A DNA stretch of 18,503 nucleotides from Vicinamibacterales bacterium. GTDB lineage: Bacteria > Acidobacteriota > Vicinamibacteria > Vicinamibacterales > UBA8438. This document shows positions 1 through 7,020 of the stretch, piece after piece (the first letter of the stretch is position 1; the number at the start of each line of letters is the position of its first letter). The stretch is taken from positions 1-18,503 of the forward strand of contig JASLOY010000014.1 of the NCBI GenBank assembly GCA_030745255.1, given 5' to 3'. Position numbers and translations under genes: made by a program. A model generated the notes under the pieces. It was not told where the DNA came from. It did no database searches and saw only the letters and a list, made by a program, of their open reading frames with translations.

Positions 1-357
1 GAGGCCTTCGGTAAGAAGATCCACGAGCACTCGGTCTGGGAGGAGCGGATCGCCGACGCGCGCATCGACATCGAATGCGCTCGGCTGCTGACGCTCAAGG
101 CCGCGTTCATGATGGACACGGTCGGCAACAAGGTCGCCCGGGCCGAGATCGCCATGATCAAGGTAGTGGCGCCCAACATGGCGCTTGCCGTGATCGACCG
201 TGCGATCCAGCTGCATGGCGGCGCCGGCATCTGCGACGACTTCGGCTTGTCGGCCGCCTGGGCCCACGCCCGCACACTGCGGTTGGCCGATGGTCCGGAC
301 GAGGTGCACCGGCGTGCGGTGGCGCGCCTGGAACTGAGAAAGAGCGACCGGAACTAA
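1..357 (+). CDS. Acyl-CoA dehydrogenase, ACAD10/11 type (3' end only)
   Basis: The reading frame is open from the first base of the window to TAA at 355-357, so this is the last 118 residues of a gene that starts upstream. It is the C-terminal helical domain of a flavin-dependent acyl-CoA dehydrogenase: the stretch IQLHGGAGICDDF corresponds to the conserved C-terminal Gly-rich segment. The end reads RTLRLADGPDEVHRR, where classical short- and medium-chain enzymes have Y-E-G-T-x-E-I-Q with the catalytic Glu. The ADGPDEVH form is the hallmark of the ACAD10/ACAD11-like subfamily. The thiolase start lies 13 bases downstream, so the genes are almost certainly co-transcribed. The kinase-like gene two places downstream is the other half of ACAD10/11-type proteins. 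Substrate cannot be read from the sequence; a branched or 4-hydroxy acyl-CoA is an inference from context. Confidence 0.9.
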   Translation, partial: EAFGKKIHEHSVWEERIADARIDIECARLLTLKAAFMMDTVGNKVARAEIAMIKVVAPNMALAVIDRAIQLHGGAGICDDFGLSAAWAHARTLRLADGPDEVHRRAVARLELRKSDRN

Positions 358-370
358 AGGAGCGCCTCGG

Positions 371-1552
371 ATGCCAGACGCCGTCATCGTCTCCACAGCC
401 AGAACACCCATCGGCAAAGCCTTCCGGGGCGCCTTCAACACGACGCACGGTGCCGTGCTGGCTGCGCACGCCATCGGGCACGCCGTCGAGCGTGCCGGGG
501 TCGAGCCGGGCGAGGTCGAGGATGTGGTGCTCGGGTGCGGGTTGCCGGAGGGCGCAACCGGGCACAACGTGGCGCGTCTGGCTGCAGTCCGTGCCGGGCT
601 GCCGGTGACAACGGCCGGCACCACGATCAACCGGTTCTGCAGCTCCGGCCTCCAGGCGATCAGCGTCGCCGCGCAGCGCGTCATCACAGACCGGGTGCCG
701 ATCATGGTGGCCGGAGGCGTCGAATCGATCAGTCTCGTCCAGAACACGCTGAATCACGAGTACTTCACCGAGGAGTGGCTGATGCGCCACAAGCCGGAGC
801 TCTGGATGAGCATGATCGACACCGCCGAGGTCGTGGCCAAGCGTTACGCGGTCGACCGCGAAGCACAGGATGCCTACGCCCTGGTGAGCCAGCAGCGGAC
901 CGCCGCCGCACAGGAGGCCGGTCGGCTCGACGACGAGATCGTGCCGCTGACCACCACGAAACTGGCCACGAACAAGCAAACCGGCGAGACCTGGGACGAA
1001 GAGGTGACGCTGTCGCGCGACGAGGGCAATCGCCCGAGCACGACCCTCGAGGGTCTGGCTGGACTGAACCCGGTGATGGGCGAAGACAAATGCATCACCG
1101 CCGGTAACGCGAGCCAGCTCTCCGATGGCGCGTCGGCCTGTGTGGTCATGGACGGTGCATTGGCCTCGCGCCGTGGGCTCGAGCCACTCGGCATCTACCG
1201 CGGGTTGGTGGTTTCCGGGTGCGAACCCGACGAAATGGGTATCGGTCCGGTCTTCGCCGTGCCGACGCTGCTCGAGCGCCACGGGCTGACAATGGACGAT
1301 ATCGATCTGTGGGAGCTGAACGAGGCCTTTGCCGTGCAGGTGGTCTACTGTCGCGACCGACTCGGCATCCCGATGGAGCGATTCAATGTCGACGGCGGGT
1401 CGATCTCGATTGGGCACCCTTACGGCATGAGCGGTGCGCGGCTGGTCGGCCACGCCCTGATTGAAGGCAAGCGCCGAGGCGCCCGGCACGTCGTGGCCAC
1501 GATGTGCATCGGCGGCGGGATGGGAGCTGCCGGTCTGTTCGAGATCGCCTGA
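371..1552 (+). CDS. Acetyl-CoA acetyltransferase / 3-ketoacyl-CoA thiolase
   Basis: This 393-residue protein has the full length of a biosynthetic or degradative thiolase, which condenses two acyl-CoAs or cleaves a 3-ketoacyl-CoA with CoA. All three active-site blocks are intact: the nucleophilic Cys90 in NRFCSSGLQAI, the NEAFA block at 317-321 with His349 in GHPYGMSGAR, and the second Cys379 in MCIGGGMGAAG. The ATG is preceded by AAAGGAG at 356-362, which overlaps the upstream stop codon. The stop is followed at once by the start region of the kinase-like gene, so ACAD, thiolase and kinase form one tight operon. In this setting cleavage of the last beta-oxidation intermediate is the likeliest role. 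Chain-length preference and direction are not visible. Confidence 0.95.
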   Translation: MPDAVIVSTARTPIGKAFRGAFNTTHGAVLAAHAIGHAVERAGVEPGEVEDVVLGCGLPEGATGHNVARLAAVRAGLPVTTAGTTINRFCSSGLQAISVAAQRVITDRVPIMVAGGVESISLVQNTLNHEYFTEEWLMRHKPELWMSMIDTAEVVAKRYAVDREAQDAYALVSQQRTAAAQEAGRLDDEIVPLTTTKLATNKQTGETWDEEVTLSRDEGNRPSTTLEGLAGLNPVMGEDKCITAGNASQLSDGASACVVMDGALASRRGLEPLGIYRGLVVSGCEPDEMGIGPVFAVPTLLERHGLTMDDIDLWELNEAFAVQVVYCRDRLGIPMERFNVDGGSISIGHPYGMSGARLVGHALIEGKRRGARHVVATMCIGGGMGAAGLFEIA

Positions 1553-1559
1553 GGGAGTT

Positions 1560-2624
1560 GTGGCTCCGTCCACCGATCCCGAAGTGATCGCGGTCCGGTC
1601 CGACGAACAGCTGGATCTGACCCGGCTCGAGCCCTGGCTCCGCGCGCATCTGCCGCACTCGGAGGGTCCGCTCGCGTTGCAGCAATTCGGCGGCGGGCAT
1701 GCCAATCTCACCTATCTGCTGCAGTTCGGCGACACGGAGTACGTGCTCCGCCGGCCACCGCTGGGTCCGATCGCGCCGACCGCCCACGACATGCGGCGGG
1801 AGCACCGCGTGCTGGAGCGCCTCGGCGACGCGTTCCCACTGGCGCCACGCAGCTATGCGCTGTGCACCGATCCAGCCATTCTCGGCGTCGACTTTCACGT
1901 CATGGAACGGCGCCATGGCATCGTCATCCGCCGGGATTTGCCTGCTGAGCTCGAGGGCCGACCCGAGCTCAACCGCCGGATTGGCGAGATGGTCGTGGAC
2001 GTGCTCGCCGACCTGCACCGGGTAGCGCCGGAGACGGTCGGTCTGGGCGAGCTGGGCCGACCGGAGGGGTTCGCACAAAGACAGGTCGAGGGATGGGGCC
2101 GTCGCTGGCAGGCCGCCAAGGACCAGGATGTGGCCGACGTCGACCGGATGCTGCGGTGGCTCGCGCAAGCTGTCCCGGACCCGCAGGTCACGGCGCTCCT
2201 CCACAACGACTACAAGCTGGACAACGTGATGCTCGCCGCCGCCGACCCGGCCACCCCGGTCGCGGTGCTCGACTGGGACATGACCACGCGGGGCGACCCG
2301 CTGATGGACCTGGGCTATCTACTGAACTTCTGGAACGAGGCGGGTGACGACCCACGCTGGCATCAGGCCTCCCGGATGCCGACGCACCACGACGGCTTTC
2401 CCACGCGGGCCGAGGTGGTCGAACGATACGCGCGTCGGACCGGCTTTGATCTCGACCAGGTCGCCTGGTATCACGTCTTCGGCGTGTTCAAGCTGGTGGT
2501 GGTCGTTCAGCAGATCTACATCCGCTTCCGGCGCGGCCAGACACAAGACCAGCGATTTGCCGGATATGACGAACGCGCGCGAGACCTCGCACGCAAAGGC
2601 GTAACGCTCATCGACGCCGGGTAA
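1560..2624 (+). CDS. APH-fold phosphotransferase, ACAD10/11 kinase-domain type (LvaA-like)
   Basis: I choose GTG at 1560 as start: it lies just after the thiolase stop (1550-1552), has GAGGGAG at 1551-1557 and gives 354 residues. The frame stays open further upstream, but that part runs inside thiolase. The protein has the aminoglycoside phosphotransferase/choline-kinase fold: a nucleotide loop FGGGHANLTY (43-52), the Brenner motif LHNDYKLDN (catalytic Asp217, Asn222) and the metal-binding Asp238 in VLDWD. The block MERRHGIVIR (115-124) resembles the same region of ACAD10/11 kinase domains and of their bacterial free-standing relatives, rather than antibiotic kinases. Relatives phosphorylate the 4-hydroxyl of 4-hydroxyacyl-CoA so that a partner ACAD can eliminate phosphate (levulinate kinase LvaA; mammalian ACAD10/11). 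The neighbouring ACAD remnant and thiolase support such a role. An antibiotic-resistance role is unlikely. Substrate is inferred. Confidence 0.87.
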   Translation: MAPSTDPEVIAVRSDEQLDLTRLEPWLRAHLPHSEGPLALQQFGGGHANLTYLLQFGDTEYVLRRPPLGPIAPTAHDMRREHRVLERLGDAFPLAPRSYALCTDPAILGVDFHVMERRHGIVIRRDLPAELEGRPELNRRIGEMVVDVLADLHRVAPETVGLGELGRPEGFAQRQVEGWGRRWQAAKDQDVADVDRMLRWLAQAVPDPQVTALLHNDYKLDNVMLAAADPATPVAVLDWDMTTRGDPLMDLGYLLNFWNEAGDDPRWHQASRMPTHHDGFPTRAEVVERYARRTGFDLDQVAWYHVFGVFKLVVVVQQIYIRFRRGQTQDQRFAGYDERARDLARKGVTLIDAG

Positions 2625-2630
2625 GACCGG

Positions 2631-2696
2631 AAACTGGCGAAGTCCTCCGGCCTCTCCTGACTTCTGCCTTCTGCCTTCTGCCTTCTGACTTCTTGG
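2631..2696 (-). repeat. Post-stop heptamer repeat plus hairpin, copy A
   Basis: Read on the minus strand, the element begins directly after the TGA of the membrane-protein gene (2697-2699). It starts CCAAGAAGTCAGAAGGCAG, continues as GAAGGCA-type heptamers, and ends in a region that can fold through CCGGA and TCCGG. The core GGACTTCGCCAG recurs in related form in copies C and D. The first 19 bases are identical to copy D at 14330. It fills the gap between two convergent genes, so it could also act in transcription termination. Homology is to other gaps in this window; function is unknown. Confidence 0.8.
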
Positions 2697-3038
2697 TCAG
2701 AAGGGTCTATACGTCACCATCACAACCGCGATCACGATAGCGACCACGGCGACCGTCGCCAGCATGCGGGTCTGCCCGGTCATCCGGAACGCCATACCGG
2801 TGAGACCCGTCAGCACCAACCAGCAGACCACCTTCACCCACGCCCAGGCCGGGAACCCGAGCCCCATCATCCCCAGCGTGCCGCCGCCGCTGAGAACGAC
2901 CAGCAGGCTGAGCACCCCGGACATCTTCAGATAGGAGCTCCGGTTGTCGGGGTGCGGCGCCGCGAAGGCCGCGAAGTTCACGCCGGAAAGCAACAACACG
3001 GAGATCAAATGCAGCAACTGAAAGAATTGAAAATTCAT
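2697..3038 (-). CDS. Small four-helix membrane protein, unknown function
   Basis: I do not recognise the family. From ATG at 3036-3038 the protein has 113 residues starting MNFQFFQLLH and is almost entirely hydrophobic. Four membrane segments are visible at about 7-25, 40-58, 63-84 and 92-110, joined by short loops (APHPDNRSSYLK; RMTGQTR). The frame is open further upstream, but that part overlaps the SDR gene and looks like a shadow. The gene lies 38 bases downstream of the SDR stop, on the same strand. That gap is a degenerate copy of the heptamer repeat, which supplies a distant GGAG as the only ribosome-binding candidate (about 14 bases from ATG). A second repeat copy lies directly after the stop. 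The general plan resembles small uncharacterised inner-membrane proteins; no catalytic motif is seen. Confidence 0.7.
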   Translation of the reverse strand: MNFQFFQLLHLISVLLLSGVNFAAFAAPHPDNRSSYLKMSGVLSLLVVLSGGGTLGMMGLGFPAWAWVKVVCWLVLTGLTGMAFRMTGQTRMLATVAVVAIVIAVVMVTYRPF

Positions 3039-3039
3039 G

Positions 3040-3067
3040 TTCTGAGTTCTGTCTCCTAACTTCTTGG
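3040..3067 (-). repeat. Post-stop heptamer repeat, copy B (degenerate, no hairpin)
   Basis: On the minus strand this begins CCAAGAAGTTAGGAGACAG, 9 bases after the SDR stop codon (3077-3079). It matches the 28 bases at the start of copy A with about five mismatches. It lacks the hairpin and runs straight into the ATG of the membrane-protein gene, so it forms most of that gene's leader within an SDR-membrane protein transcript. Confidence 0.6.
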
Positions 3068-3076
3068 ATACTACCC

Positions 3077-3862
3077 TTAGGTATACCGCCCCGAAGCGAT
3101 TGTGGCGCCGCCGTCGACGACCAGCACTTGACCGGTAATGAAGCGCCCGGCCGGAGCAGCCAGCAGCAGCGCCGTACCGGCCATGTCTTCCGGCTCCCCG
3201 ATTCGCCCCAGCGGATAGGTCGAGACCGCCTCGCGAAGCCGGTCGGGATCCTCCCACAGGGCCCGCGCGAAGTCAGTGCGCACCAATCCGGGGGCGATGC
3301 AGTTGACCCGAATGTTACTGCGACCCCACTCGACCGCCAGATTGCGGGCAAGCTGAAAATCGGCCGCCTTCGAGATCGCGTAGATCCCGAGCTTGTCGTG
3401 CCCTTTGAGCCCACCGATGCTCGAGACGATGATGACGGACCCCTCCTCGCGGCTCGCCATCTGCGGCAATACCAGGTTGCACAACCACAGGTTGTGCTTC
3501 ACGTTGGTGTCCATAACCTTGTCGTAAGCCGACTCGGTCACGTCGACCATCGGACCGAAGTGCGGGTTCACGGCGGCATTGCAGACCAGCACGTCTATCT
3601 GTCCCCACTGCTCGAGTGTCCGGTCGACCAACGCCCGGACCTGGTCGAGGCGCGACATGTGACACGGGATGGCCACCGCCTCGCCCCCGGCAGCCGTAAT
3701 GCCGTCGGCAACCGGTTGACAGTTCTCCATCCTCCGGCTCGACACCACCACGCGGGCCCCGGCCTCGGCTAGCGTCTCCGCGATCACCCGTCCGATTCCC
3801 TTCGAGGAACCGGTGACCACCGCGACCCGACCGGACAAGTTGAACAGTTCCTGATAGGTCAT
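3077..3862 (-). CDS. Short-chain dehydrogenase/reductase (classical SDR)
   Basis: This 261-residue protein has the normal length for a classical SDR, an NAD(P)-dependent oxidoreductase of hydroxyl or keto groups. The Rossmann glycine motif is TGSSKGIG (17-24). NAAVN (95-99) replaces the usual NNAG. The catalytic set is Asn120, Ser148 in VSSIGG, Tyr161 and Lys165 in YAISK. The C-terminal block TGQVLVVDGGATI is typical. An Arg-Arg pair follows the second strand (SSRR, 41-44), which usually favours NADPH, but this is only suggestive. The small membrane-protein gene follows on the same strand. The sequence fits SDRs that work on 3-hydroxyacyl or similar substrates in acid-degradation clusters, but the substrate cannot be assigned. 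Confidence 0.93.
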   Translation of the reverse strand: MTYQELFNLSGRVAVVTGSSKGIGRVIAETLAEAGARVVVSSRRMENCQPVADGITAAGGEAVAIPCHMSRLDQVRALVDRTLEQWGQIDVLVCNAAVNPHFGPMVDVTESAYDKVMDTNVKHNLWLCNLVLPQMASREEGSVIIVSSIGGLKGHDKLGIYAISKAADFQLARNLAVEWGRSNIRVNCIAPGLVRTDFARALWEDPDRLREAVSTYPLGRIGEPEDMAGTALLLAAPAGRFITGQVLVVDGGATIASGRYT

Positions 3863-3948
3863 GCCTGTCGCACCACTATGCGCACGTTCCGCTGGTTAGG
3901 GCCCGCGCAAGAGTAACTTCCCATTTGTTGGCCGCCGATGCATCCCGT

Positions 3949-4008
3949 CTGGCGGCGTTGCTTCTCGGTCAAATACTGCCGGTATGTTCCCTCGTCGCGC
4001 CTTGCCAG
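3949..4008 (+). repeat. Dispersed palindromic element, copy 1
   Basis: This sits in the 194-base gap between the SDR start and the end of the dienelactone-hydrolase-like gene. Outer arms CTGGC (3949-3953) and GCCAG (4004-4008) flank a central stem ATAC (3973-3976) and GTAT (3982-3985). The inner flanks are GGCGTTGCTTCTC and CCTCGTCGCGCCTTGCC. The right half (3986-4010) matches the reverse complement of 7039-7063 with about two mismatches in 25 bases, so this is a repeated element and not chance symmetry. It resembles REP-like intergenic palindromes; no transposase is nearby. The rest of this gap shows nothing else I can support. Confidence 0.65.
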
Positions 4009-4056
4009 CCGGGCGCCTCGACACCCCAAAACGGGCACTTACTCTTGTGCGGACCC

Positions 4057-4947
4057 TTATCGAAGATGCTCATTGAAGAACGCGACCGTCCGCTCCCACG
4101 CCAGCGTGGCGGCCGCCTCGTCGAACCGTGGGGTCGTGTCGTTGTGGAACCCGTGGTTGACGCCCTCATACACATACGACGTCGCAGTCTTGCCGGCGGC
4201 GGCAAGCGCCGCGTCGTAGGCCGCGGCCCCCGCATTGATTCGATCATCGTTGCCGGCGTAGTTGATCAACAGCGGCGCCTGGATATTCGGCACGTCCTCG
4301 AGCGGCGGTTGACTCCCGTAGAACGGCACTCCGGCCCCCAGATTCGGAAGACGGACCGCAAGCGTGTTGACTACGCCGCCACCGTAGCAGAAGCCGACTG
4401 CCCCGAACTGCCCCGTGCACTCGGGGTGTGACTGCAGAAAGCCGGCCGCCGCAACGAAGTCCTCGAGCATCTCGGCCCGGTCACGCTCTCTCTGCATCGT
4501 GCGACCGTCGTCGTCGTTGCCTGGATACCCCCCGAGCGGCCATAGCGCATCGGGCGCCAAAGCCAGGAAGCCGGCGAGCCCGGCCCGACGGGCCACATCC
4601 TCGATGTGGGGGTTGAGCCCGCGATTCTCATGAATCACCAGAATTCCGGGCAGTCGGCCACCGGCATTTGCCGACCGACTGAGCAGACCGCGAATCGTGC
4701 CGCCGCCCTGTGGCGACTGATACTCGACATATTCGGTCCGTAAGCGGCTGTCATCCGGACTGACCTGCTGCGTCTCAGCTGCATACGTCGGGCTGAGGGA
4801 GTCGACCAGCGCCGCCGCAGTGACCCCGCCCACGGCGTACTTCCCGGCGCCATCGATGAACTGGCGGCGGCTGATGCCTCCGTGAACGTAATCGTCCAGC
4901 ATGTCGAGCAACGCCGGGTCGAAATCGGATGCTTTCTTGCGTGCCAT
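4057..4947 (-). CDS. Exported dienelactone hydrolase family protein (Tat signal)
   Basis: I choose ATG at 4945-4947, preceded by AAGGAG at seven bases, giving 296 residues. The N-terminus carries a twin-arginine signal: SRRQFIDGAGKYAVGG (26-41), then a hydrophobic stretch and a likely cleavage after TYAA (about 57). The mature part is an alpha/beta hydrolase of the dienelactone hydrolase family. The Cys-Asp-His triad is Cys187 in GFCYGGG, Asp235 in AGNDDRIN and His265 in NHGFH, with the supporting Glu107 in IHENRG. Classical enzymes open dienelactones in chlorocatechol degradation, in the cytoplasm. An exported form more likely acts on other esters or lactones outside the membrane. The unusual long stretch before the Tat motif (about 25 residues, DFDPALLDMLDDYVHG) is common in exported relatives. 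It is divergent from a CMD-family gene. Confidence 0.9.
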   Translation of the reverse strand: MARKKASDFDPALLDMLDDYVHGGISRRQFIDGAGKYAVGGVTAAALVDSLSPTYAAETQQVSPDDSRLRTEYVEYQSPQGGGTIRGLLSRSANAGGRLPGILVIHENRGLNPHIEDVARRAGLAGFLALAPDALWPLGGYPGNDDDGRTMQRERDRAEMLEDFVAAAGFLQSHPECTGQFGAVGFCYGGGVVNTLAVRLPNLGAGVPFYGSQPPLEDVPNIQAPLLINYAGNDDRINAGAAAYDAALAAAGKTATSYVYEGVNHGFHNDTTPRFDEAAATLAWERTVAFFNEHLR

Positions 4948-5061
4948 GGTGTGCTCCTTCCCCAGGCGGCCCTGACGGGCCTTGGTACCGGACGACAGCG
5001 AGTCGGCCACGAGGCCGTCATTATACGATTGATGCGCGATCGATCAGCGGAAGGAGCCCGA
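4948..5061. promoter_or_regulatory. Divergent promoter region between DLH-like and CMD-family genes
   Basis: The 114 bases between the two divergent starts must hold promoters for both. Good ribosome-binding sites sit at each end (AAGGAG for both genes). A TATACG (5022-5027) is a possible -10 for the rightward gene, but I see no convincing -35 for it and no clear operator. Confidence 0.35.
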
Positions 5062-5634
5062 GTGACACCCCAGGACCGCATGCCACCGATACCGGACGCA
5101 GACATGACCAAGGAACAGGCCGCGGCGGTCGCCGACTTCAAGGCCACGCGCAACACCACCGAGTTCGAGGGTCCGTTCGTGCCACTGCTCCGTAGCCCCG
5201 AGCTGCTACGCCGCGCGCAGCGGGTGGGCGAGTATGTCCGATACCACTGCGCACTGCCCTCACGTTTGAGCGAAATGGCGATACTGATCGCGGCCCGCCA
5301 CTGGTGCCAGCAGTACGAGTGGAATGTCCACGCGGCGACTGCGACCGAGGCGGGCCTGACGGCCGCCGTCATCGATGCCATCGCCGAGGGCCGCCGACCG
5401 ACCGACATGGCCGAGGACGAAACGGCGCTGCATGACTTCTGTCTCGAGCTGTTGCGGAACCAGTGTGTCAGCGACGCGACCTACGCCCGCGCGGTGGCCT
5501 TGTTCGACGAACAGGGGGTCATCGATGCCATCGGCATTCTCGGCTACTACCAGCTGCTCGCGATGGTCATGAACACGGCGCGCACACCACTTGGCGCGGG
5601 GATGGTATCGGCCCTTGAGCGGCTCCCTCGCTAG
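5062..5634 (+). CDS. Carboxymuconolactone decarboxylase (CMD) family protein
   Basis: I choose GTG at 5062, with AAGGAG at 5051-5056, giving 190 residues. The open frame continues upstream, but that part runs into the divergent gene and lacks a better site. The central region ARHWCQQYEWNVHAATA (about residues 78-94) is the conserved helix of the all-alpha AhpD/CMD fold. It keeps the His but not the CxxC pair of true AhpD peroxidase partners, so a thiol-redox role is unlikely. The C-terminal half (DFCLELLRNQCVSDATYARAVAL and GILGYYQLLAMVMN) is typical of the longer CMD-like proteins often found near aromatic or lactone degradation genes. The divergent neighbour is a dienelactone-hydrolase-like enzyme, consistent with a shared ring-cleavage-product pathway. 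Exact reaction unknown. Confidence 0.87.
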   Translation: MTPQDRMPPIPDADMTKEQAAAVADFKATRNTTEFEGPFVPLLRSPELLRRAQRVGEYVRYHCALPSRLSEMAILIAARHWCQQYEWNVHAATATEAGLTAAVIDAIAEGRRPTDMAEDETALHDFCLELLRNQCVSDATYARAVALFDEQGVIDAIGILGYYQLLAMVMNTARTPLGAGMVSALERLPR

Positions 5635-5660
5635 ACCGGTGCGTGGAGCGAGTAGAGAGT

Positions 5661-6965
5661 CTAGTCACGGTTGCCGTCGGTTGCGTCCGTGAGGTAATCC
5701 CACACGGTGTAGGCCATCGATCGCATCCCGACGGAAAGCGCCTCATCGTCTGCGCGGAACGTCGGAGAGTGGTGGTCGCCTGACGTCGTGCCGGGCGCAA
5801 GGGTGCCGAGCATGAAGAAGAAACCCGGCACCTCGTTGGCGAAGAACGAGAAGTCCTCGCCCGCCATCCAGGGGTCGGCCACCGCGACCCTGTCTTCCCC
5901 GAGGGCGTCGATCAGGCTCGGCACCGAGCGCTCGGTCAGCGTCAGGTCGTTGATGGTCACCGGCGTGATCCGGTCATAGTCGAGCTCGAACGTCCCCCCG
6001 CCGGTGCGGGTGACACCGTCCAGGATCTCTCGCATCCGGCGCTCGATTGTGTCCTGGACCTCAGTATCGTAGGTCCGCACCGTGCCCTCCAGGGACACCT
6101 GTCCGGGGATGATGTTGAACCTGGTACCGCCGCGAATCATCCCGACCGTGACCACGCTCGGAGCCAGCGGCGACAGGTTCCTCGAGCGAATTGTCTGCAA
6201 CGCGGAGATCGCCTGGGCCGCCATCACAACCGGGTCGATGCCCAGATGCGGGGCGGCACCGTGCGACTGGCGACCGTGAATCGTGACCCGGAAGTGGTCG
6301 ACCGCCGCCAGCGCCCCTCCAGGGGTATAGGCGGCCCTGCCGACATCGAGATGCGCGCTGGCGTGCAGCCCGAACACCGCTTCGGGCCGAGGCTCCGTGA
6401 AGACACCTTCGTCCAGCATCAGGGCCGCCCCGCCCGTCTCGCCGGGCGGAGGACCCTCTTCAGCCGGTTGAAAGAGGAACATCACGGTGCCTGGCAGATC
6501 AGGCTGCAACGACTTCAGGATCGACGCGACGCCGAGCTGCACCGCCGTGTGCACGTCGTGCCCGCACGCATGCATGACGCCGACCTCCTGACCCAGGTAG
6601 GTCGTCCGCCGGGTCGACCGGAATGGCAGGTCGGTCTCTTCGGTGACCGGCAGCGCGTCCATGTCGGCACGAACGGCCACCACCGGGCCCGGTCGTCCGC
6701 CCCGGAGGACGGCCACGACGCCGGTGTGGGCCACACCCGTCCGCACGTCATCGAAGCCCAGCTCGCGCAGGTGGTCAGCCACCAGCGCCGCCGTCTCGAC
6801 TTCGCGGTTGCCCAGCTCCGGATGTTCGTGAATCTGATGACGAATCTCGGTAATCTGCGGCACCAGACGTTCAACGTGGCGGTCGATGTCCGAATGCTGC
6901 GCTCCGGCTGGTCCCGCCACCGAGACGGCCAGCCACACCAAGGTTCCCACGCTGCCAATACGCAT
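5661..6965 (-). CDS. Secreted M20 family amidohydrolase (M20D-like)
   Basis: This 434-residue metal-dependent hydrolase matches the amidohydrolase branch that removes acyl groups from amino acids (hippurate, N-acetyl and IAA-amino acid hydrolases). Metal and catalytic residues are visible: Cys134 and His136 in MHACGHDVHT, Glu169-Glu170 in QPAEEGPP, His201 in GLHAS and the late His pair in GDHHSPTF (398-399). The start MRIGSVGTLVWLAVSVAGPAGAQ is a signal peptide with likely cleavage after AGA (about 22), so it acts in the periplasm or outside. There is no clear ribosome-binding site before the ATG. TAGAAT (6972-6977 on the minus strand) lies seven bases upstream and could be a -10 for a leaderless message, but this is weak. 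The gene stands alone between a CMD gene (convergent) and an ACAD gene. Confidence 0.92.
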   Translation of the reverse strand: MRIGSVGTLVWLAVSVAGPAGAQHSDIDRHVERLVPQITEIRHQIHEHPELGNREVETAALVADHLRELGFDDVRTGVAHTGVVAVLRGGRPGPVVAVRADMDALPVTEETDLPFRSTRRTTYLGQEVGVMHACGHDVHTAVQLGVASILKSLQPDLPGTVMFLFQPAEEGPPPGETGGAALMLDEGVFTEPRPEAVFGLHASAHLDVGRAAYTPGGALAAVDHFRVTIHGRQSHGAAPHLGIDPVVMAAQAISALQTIRSRNLSPLAPSVVTVGMIRGGTRFNIIPGQVSLEGTVRTYDTEVQDTIERRMREILDGVTRTGGGTFELDYDRITPVTINDLTLTERSVPSLIDALGEDRVAVADPWMAGEDFSFFANEVPGFFFMLGTLAPGTTSGDHHSPTFRADDEALSVGMRSMAYTVWDYLTDATDGNRD

Positions 6966-7020
6966 GCGAGCATTCTACCCGGTCCGCACTTGGGCACGGT
7001 CGCAGCCCGGCCCCGCGGTT

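Noticed and set aside
1461..1559. Upstream extension of the kinase frame overlapping thiolase
   Set aside because: It would need a long overlap with thiolase, while GTG at 1560 has a good ribosome-binding site and lies directly after the thiolase stop.
158..1711. Long minus-strand open frame (517 codons) across the thiolase gene
   Set aside because: It lies opposite a thiolase with complete motifs and its translation is low-complexity, rich in Arg, His and Gly, as expected from an antisense frame in GC-rich DNA.
1560..2624. Aminoglycoside resistance gene
   Set aside because: The fold is shared, but the operon with ACAD and thiolase and the ACAD10/11-like blocks point to acyl-CoA metabolism.
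2659..2694. Possible CRISPR array in the tandem repeats
   Set aside because: The units are seven bases long with no spacers, so they are simple heptamer repeats.
3938..4219. Plus-strand open frame of 93 codons between SDR and DLH-like genes
   Set aside because: It covers the palindromic element and the antisense of the DLH-like gene; the translation has no motif and there is no clear ribosome-binding site.
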